The translations under genes and the position numbers were made by a program. Under the pieces are notes generated by a model. It saw nothing but the letters and a program-made list of their open reading frames with translations, was not told the origin of the DNA and searched no databases. Below, in pieces: positions 60,201 through 64,000 of a stretch of 64,000 nt of DNA. Position 1 is the stretch's first letter; each line of letters starts with the position of its first letter. Location: contig NC_081407.1 in assembly GCF_030272615.1 (NCBI RefSeq), forward strand, positions 378,966,179 through 379,030,178, read 5' to 3'. This DNA is from Cryptomeria japonica (Eukaryota > Streptophyta > Pinopsida > Cupressales > Cupressaceae).

Positions 60201-61990
60201 TTTTGTTTTTGTTTTTTTAATCTTTTCCTATGGAATTGGATATTGGGTTTGGAGGAGGGAATTGCATGGTAGTGCTCTCATTTTTTTTAACAATATTCAT
60301 ATTTCTTATTTTATGAAGAGATTGCAAAAAGATGGTCATTTAAGATTATTTTAGTAAGCTTATATTCTCAAACATAATTAAAGAGTCATTTGAGATAAAA
60401 AAATTTCTCTTCTCTCGACTTTCAAGTGAATGTTTGACTACTTGATCTTATATTCTATATTAATATTGTGATTTTCTTTGGATTCAATGAAATATTGAAA
60501 TGAAGTTACTATCTTGAAATTATTATACTTTCAATGTTATTATATGGTTTAAGGGGTAAGAATTCCATATGGCTCTTTACTTCTATCGTTATATGAACAT
60601 TGCTACCTACTTGTGCAACTTATTTTCCTTTGTCTTTCCTATTGTATAATTTGTATACCTTTCTTCGATGACTCTTCAATTGTATTTTTTTCTAGAAAAT
60701 TATTTCCTTTGTGAGCTATATTGGAATTTCCACAGGTTAAAAAATTTGTACACTTGCACACAAGATGGTTATTTTCTCCATACTTATGAAGCAAAGCATA
60801 TGGCCTTTGTCATTATTTATAGAGCTCGAATAGCTACATCCATTTCTTATGAACATCTTTTTATCTTCATTTACCTCAAAGGCGTATTTTTATACCTATA
60901 TCTAAAAAAGACAATTTAACTTTCAAGATTAAGGGCTCACATTCAAGGATAAGCATGCAAAACTATTGGGCTCTTTGTAACCATCAGATCATTTCCTCCA
61001 GTTTTTTAACTTTTTTAACTCAAGTTCTCTGAACCCACACAGTGAAGCCAAACATGTTTTGAGTTTATCATAAGTTGTGCCCCGAATCAACTCTTCCATA
61101 CCTTTTTCACTCCTTTCAAAATAATTACGAAACAAATCAGTTTTGTCCATGTGAATGAAGAGAGAAAATTAAACAAGCCTCACTTTGATCTCGGCTATAA
61201 TATGAATTCTTTCTTTATAGCGTTAATATTATATTTAGTTTTTTTAATTCTTTTATTTTAAAAGTTTACTTGAAAAGCAATTTGGTTTCTTTTGTTTGGT
61301 AGATTTTTTTATTGAATGCATGAAGTTTCCATAGTCTATATTGATATGTTTTTTATCTTTCTGGATTGGACTGTATGAGTTTTTATGTAAAAATCTCACA
61401 TAGTCGAAACCAGAAAAATAAAAAACAATTTTTTTTATTTTTAAAAATTTTACCTTTTAATTTTTAATTTTCATTTTTTTTAATAGAAGGAAGGCTTCAT
61501 AACATATGGAGATTTCCTTTATCTTTATCAAAAACATATGAAGATATAAATATTTATATTGTATTTATTGTTCCATATTATATAGAATTTAATGTACAAT
61601 ATTAAATAAAAATGTGCTATAATTTATATTTTTATACATAATATTCTTTAAATTAAATACATAAAAAAGTTAATATATAATTAATGTTTGTATAATATAT
61701 TATTTAAATTAATTTATAAGAAATCTTACAATGTAACTATTCATTTATAGAGATGAAATGAGAGGGATGGAAGCAAGGAGAGAGACCTACTTGTGTTAAT
61801 TTGCAATTGTTATATACCTTAAAATATATAAGATGATAAAAATTATTGGTTCACATACTTCACAAATAAATGATGCGAATCAATGAAATCAATTTTGATC
61901 AATCTTGAATTTATGATTTTTTGAGTTCATTTAGTGATTTTTGTAGCTTTGAATGAATAGACTAAAGGTTTGACTATAGGTATTTGAAAT
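57290..61990. other. 4.7-kb AT-rich intergenic stretch, no gene recognised
   Basis: Short ORFs only (58502-58687, 60668-60919) without domains. A perfect 9-bp hairpin (CAACTACTA / TAGTAGTTG) lies at 57708-57730. A 53-codon minus-strand reading at 60989-61150 (MDKTDLFRNYFERSEKGMEE...) looks protein-like but is unplaced. Confidence 0.45.
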
Positions 61991-61994
61991 TCTC

Positions 61995-64000
61995 TATATA
62001 TGTAGGCTCAAGATTCTCAAATATTTTGATTGAGGGAGGGGACCAGAAGGAAACTGAGGGAGATGAGCGAGGTCTACAACTAGGGTTTCATCGACATGGA
62101 CCGTCCTTCCAGGCTTGACAACGAGTTTCCCTCCTGATAGTGGAGGAGGTGGTAAGACTTCCTCCACGGTGGTAAGGCCCTTGTTTTTCCCTTCTGCCTG
62201 CATTCATTTCACTCACATTTATTGAGTGTGGTTTTACTCTGTTACTTGTTTTGTTGTACTTGTTTCCTTATGGGCGAGCAATCAATAGGGTCGAGCATTA
62301 ACTTGATCAACCCATCGGTTTCTACGACTGAGGCTGATGGAATTAATGGAAAAACCTTTAGAGATGCCATTATTGGCTGGGCTTTACAGGTTCTGGATGA
62401 AGCCAAGTTTATACTCTAGTAAGTGATTCTGAACCGAGCGATGGCAGTGGAGGAAACCTTGGTAATAACCCTCCCTCTCCTTTGCTTAACTTGTCCATTT
62501 TTCCTAATGAATCGATGTCTAGGGCTATAGATTTCAAAAAGGCTAGGCTGCAACATATTTCCATTTTCTTCGTTGCTACTGACATTGATAGATGCCCAGC
62601 TAGGAAGTTTATGGATGACTGGATGAAAAATGTTTGGATAAATAAATTGGGGTTTAAGTTTTCTTTTTGTAGAATGGTTCAGAAAGGTCTGTTCATTATT
62701 TTCTTCAATGACAATAAATCTCAGGTGGAAATTATTAAGAAACAATTTTGGGTCATGGGGAAACCACATTTAGGGCTCTTAAATGGTCATTTGATACTAA
62801 CAATGAGGAAATATTGGCTCTATCATGCCCCTGTTGGATCCAAATTAAGAATCTTCCTCCCGTTTTCTTGAATTTCATTCCTCAAATCGTGGAACCAATA
62901 GGCAAACTTGGTTCCTCACCTGGATGCCTGCATTCTTGTTTCTATTAACATTGGTGTAGATATTCCTAGATTTATTGTCATTCATCTTGGAGATGAACGG
63001 TTTACTTGTCTTGTTGAAACCCTAGGTGAACTTAATGCTTGTTTTATGTGTAGCAAGAAAGGGCACATTAGAAGATCCTTCCCTATTATTAATTCCAAGA
63101 AGAGGGTCTCTAAAAACCCTACCGATAATGATTCTAAATCTAATGGTTACCCTTCCTCTTTGGCCCCCAATCTGGGCGGTGTCTCTCCCTTAGTGGGTAA
63201 ACTTGATTCTCTTAAAGATGCCATTAGTAAAGCTTCTTTAGGCTTCTCGAGTGAGAAATATGTAGTACTTATTTCTACTGGTGACTCTGCTATCTTTGGC
63301 ACCTTCAATGTCGACCCTCCTCCGTGTTATGCTATGTCAAAAGTGGTCAAGAAGGAAGAATGCACAACAAATCGCATTGGAAAAAATAGGGTGCGTGGAT
63401 ATGTACAGAAATGCTTCTCCATGAAGAAGATGTTCTTGAAGTTTTGTCTGAGAGTAACTTGTCGGATAATAATGATGTGCAGTCTCTAGTCAAGTCTATC
63501 ATTAGGATTTTTGAGGGGGTAGTTCGGGGTACCTCTGGCTTGGGGAAGACAGAGAGAATCGGCCCTCCTCTTAGCAAAGATCCTATTCTACCAAAATCCA
63601 ATCAATTTTAGATTCTTGATTCTTAGTCTGAGCCAATTAAGGATTTGATTGATCCTGTGGATTCCCGAGAGGAGGGAGATTTTCCTTCTTGTTATCAAGA
63701 CATTGATACTATGGTGTCTTCCCCCTATTTCTAAAAATTTGATTGATCCTGAAAATGTGGTCTATGAGATCATCCATGTTGACCCTCTGGTTGGTAGGTC
63801 AAACCCTAACGACTCCCCCACTCTTGCCAAAGTTGACATAACTGAGAGTGATAGCCTGCAGTATGACTCCTCTTTGGGCAATCATGAGTCCGAAGTTGAG
63901 ATAGACCTTATTTCCAACTACTCGGTCACAAGTAGTGAGGGGGTCCAGGAGAGAGGAGTTTTGGATGAGGAAATTTTTGAAACATAGACTAATGCGAGGA
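61995..64000 (+). mobile_element. LINE, 5' part (5' UTR and ORF1), continues past the window
   Basis: A less AT-rich leader (about 62030-62260) is followed by an ORF1 that ends just before the window edge. Endonuclease and RT would follow beyond 64000. The orientation and parts match plant L1-like elements. The left border is estimated from the change in composition. Confidence 0.75.
62270..63987 (+). pseudogene. LINE ORF1 (DUF4283 plus CCHC zinc knuckle), decayed
   Basis: Starts MGEQSIGSSINLINPSVSTT. The DUF4283 nucleic-acid-binding region lies at about 62530-62900 (FKKARLQHISIFFVA, GLFIIFFNDNKSQVE). The zinc knuckle CFMCSKKGHIRRSF is at 63039-63080, then a Ser/Pro-rich tail and an acidic C-terminus ending at 63987. 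Live ORF1 proteins coat the element's RNA. Lesions visible: a stop at 62417-62419, frame changes near 62750 and 62925, and at least one more between 63490 and 63650. The zinc knuckle lacks its last Cys, as Phe (TTC) stands in that position. Confidence 0.82.

Noticed and set aside
60989-61150. Short minus-strand reading MDKTDLFRNYFERSEKGMEE and following residues
   Set aside because: Looks protein-like, but only 53 codons. It has no recognised family and no neighbouring exon. Kept as a note only.

Overview
The window reads as nuclear DNA from a seed plant, most likely a conifer. The evidence is a cluster of intronless G-type lectin (S-domain) receptor-like kinases, a PLS-type PPR remnant with the stereotyped repeat wording I associate with conifer gene sets, plant LINEs of the DUF4283/zinc-knuckle type, very long LTRs, and long AT-rich stretches without genes. 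The conifer call is inference from familiarity, not from a search. Only one gene looks intact: the receptor kinase at 49279-51618 on the minus strand.

Layout. 1-2120: a plus-strand LINE fragment (RT start, then an internal deletion and a partial duplication). 2640-3660: a pyrimidine-rich satellite with two long perfect (TC)n tracts. 4567-18028: a stack of insertions around a fossil kinase gene. Only about 60 bp of its coding end and its 3' flank remain (11631-12011). Its 3' flank was hit by a 5'-truncated LINE (4612-11617, 13-bp target duplication), and the LINE was then hit by a 4.3-kb solo LTR (7108-11432, 5-bp duplication AGAGC). The coding end abuts an old, broken Ty3/gypsy chromovirus (12012-18028). 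20271-26378: a young non-autonomous LTR element with complete ends, tRNA-iMet primer site, polypurine tract and 5-bp TTCGG duplication, but no recognisable gag or pol.

27214-29616: a nearly full-length kinase pseudogene. 30158-30860: a LINE RNase H relic split by a 110-bp MULE-type MITE with a 9-bp duplication. 33985-35330: a CACTA (TNP2) transposase relic. 36849-37580: a PPR relic. 38030-38938: a kinase-domain-only fragment on the plus strand. 46540-48480: repeats and unidentified transposon-like sequence. 49279-51618: the intact kinase. 54680-57285: inverted repeat arms about 2.3 kb apart. 62000-64000: the 5' part of another LINE (ORF1), running off the window.

The host content is thus one receptor-kinase family in four states (intact, lightly damaged, truncated and inverted, erased to its 3' end). 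The most novel-looking item is the LINE at 4612-11617: its target duplications enclose both RNase H and a further long ORF downstream of RNase H, which standard plant LINEs do not carry.
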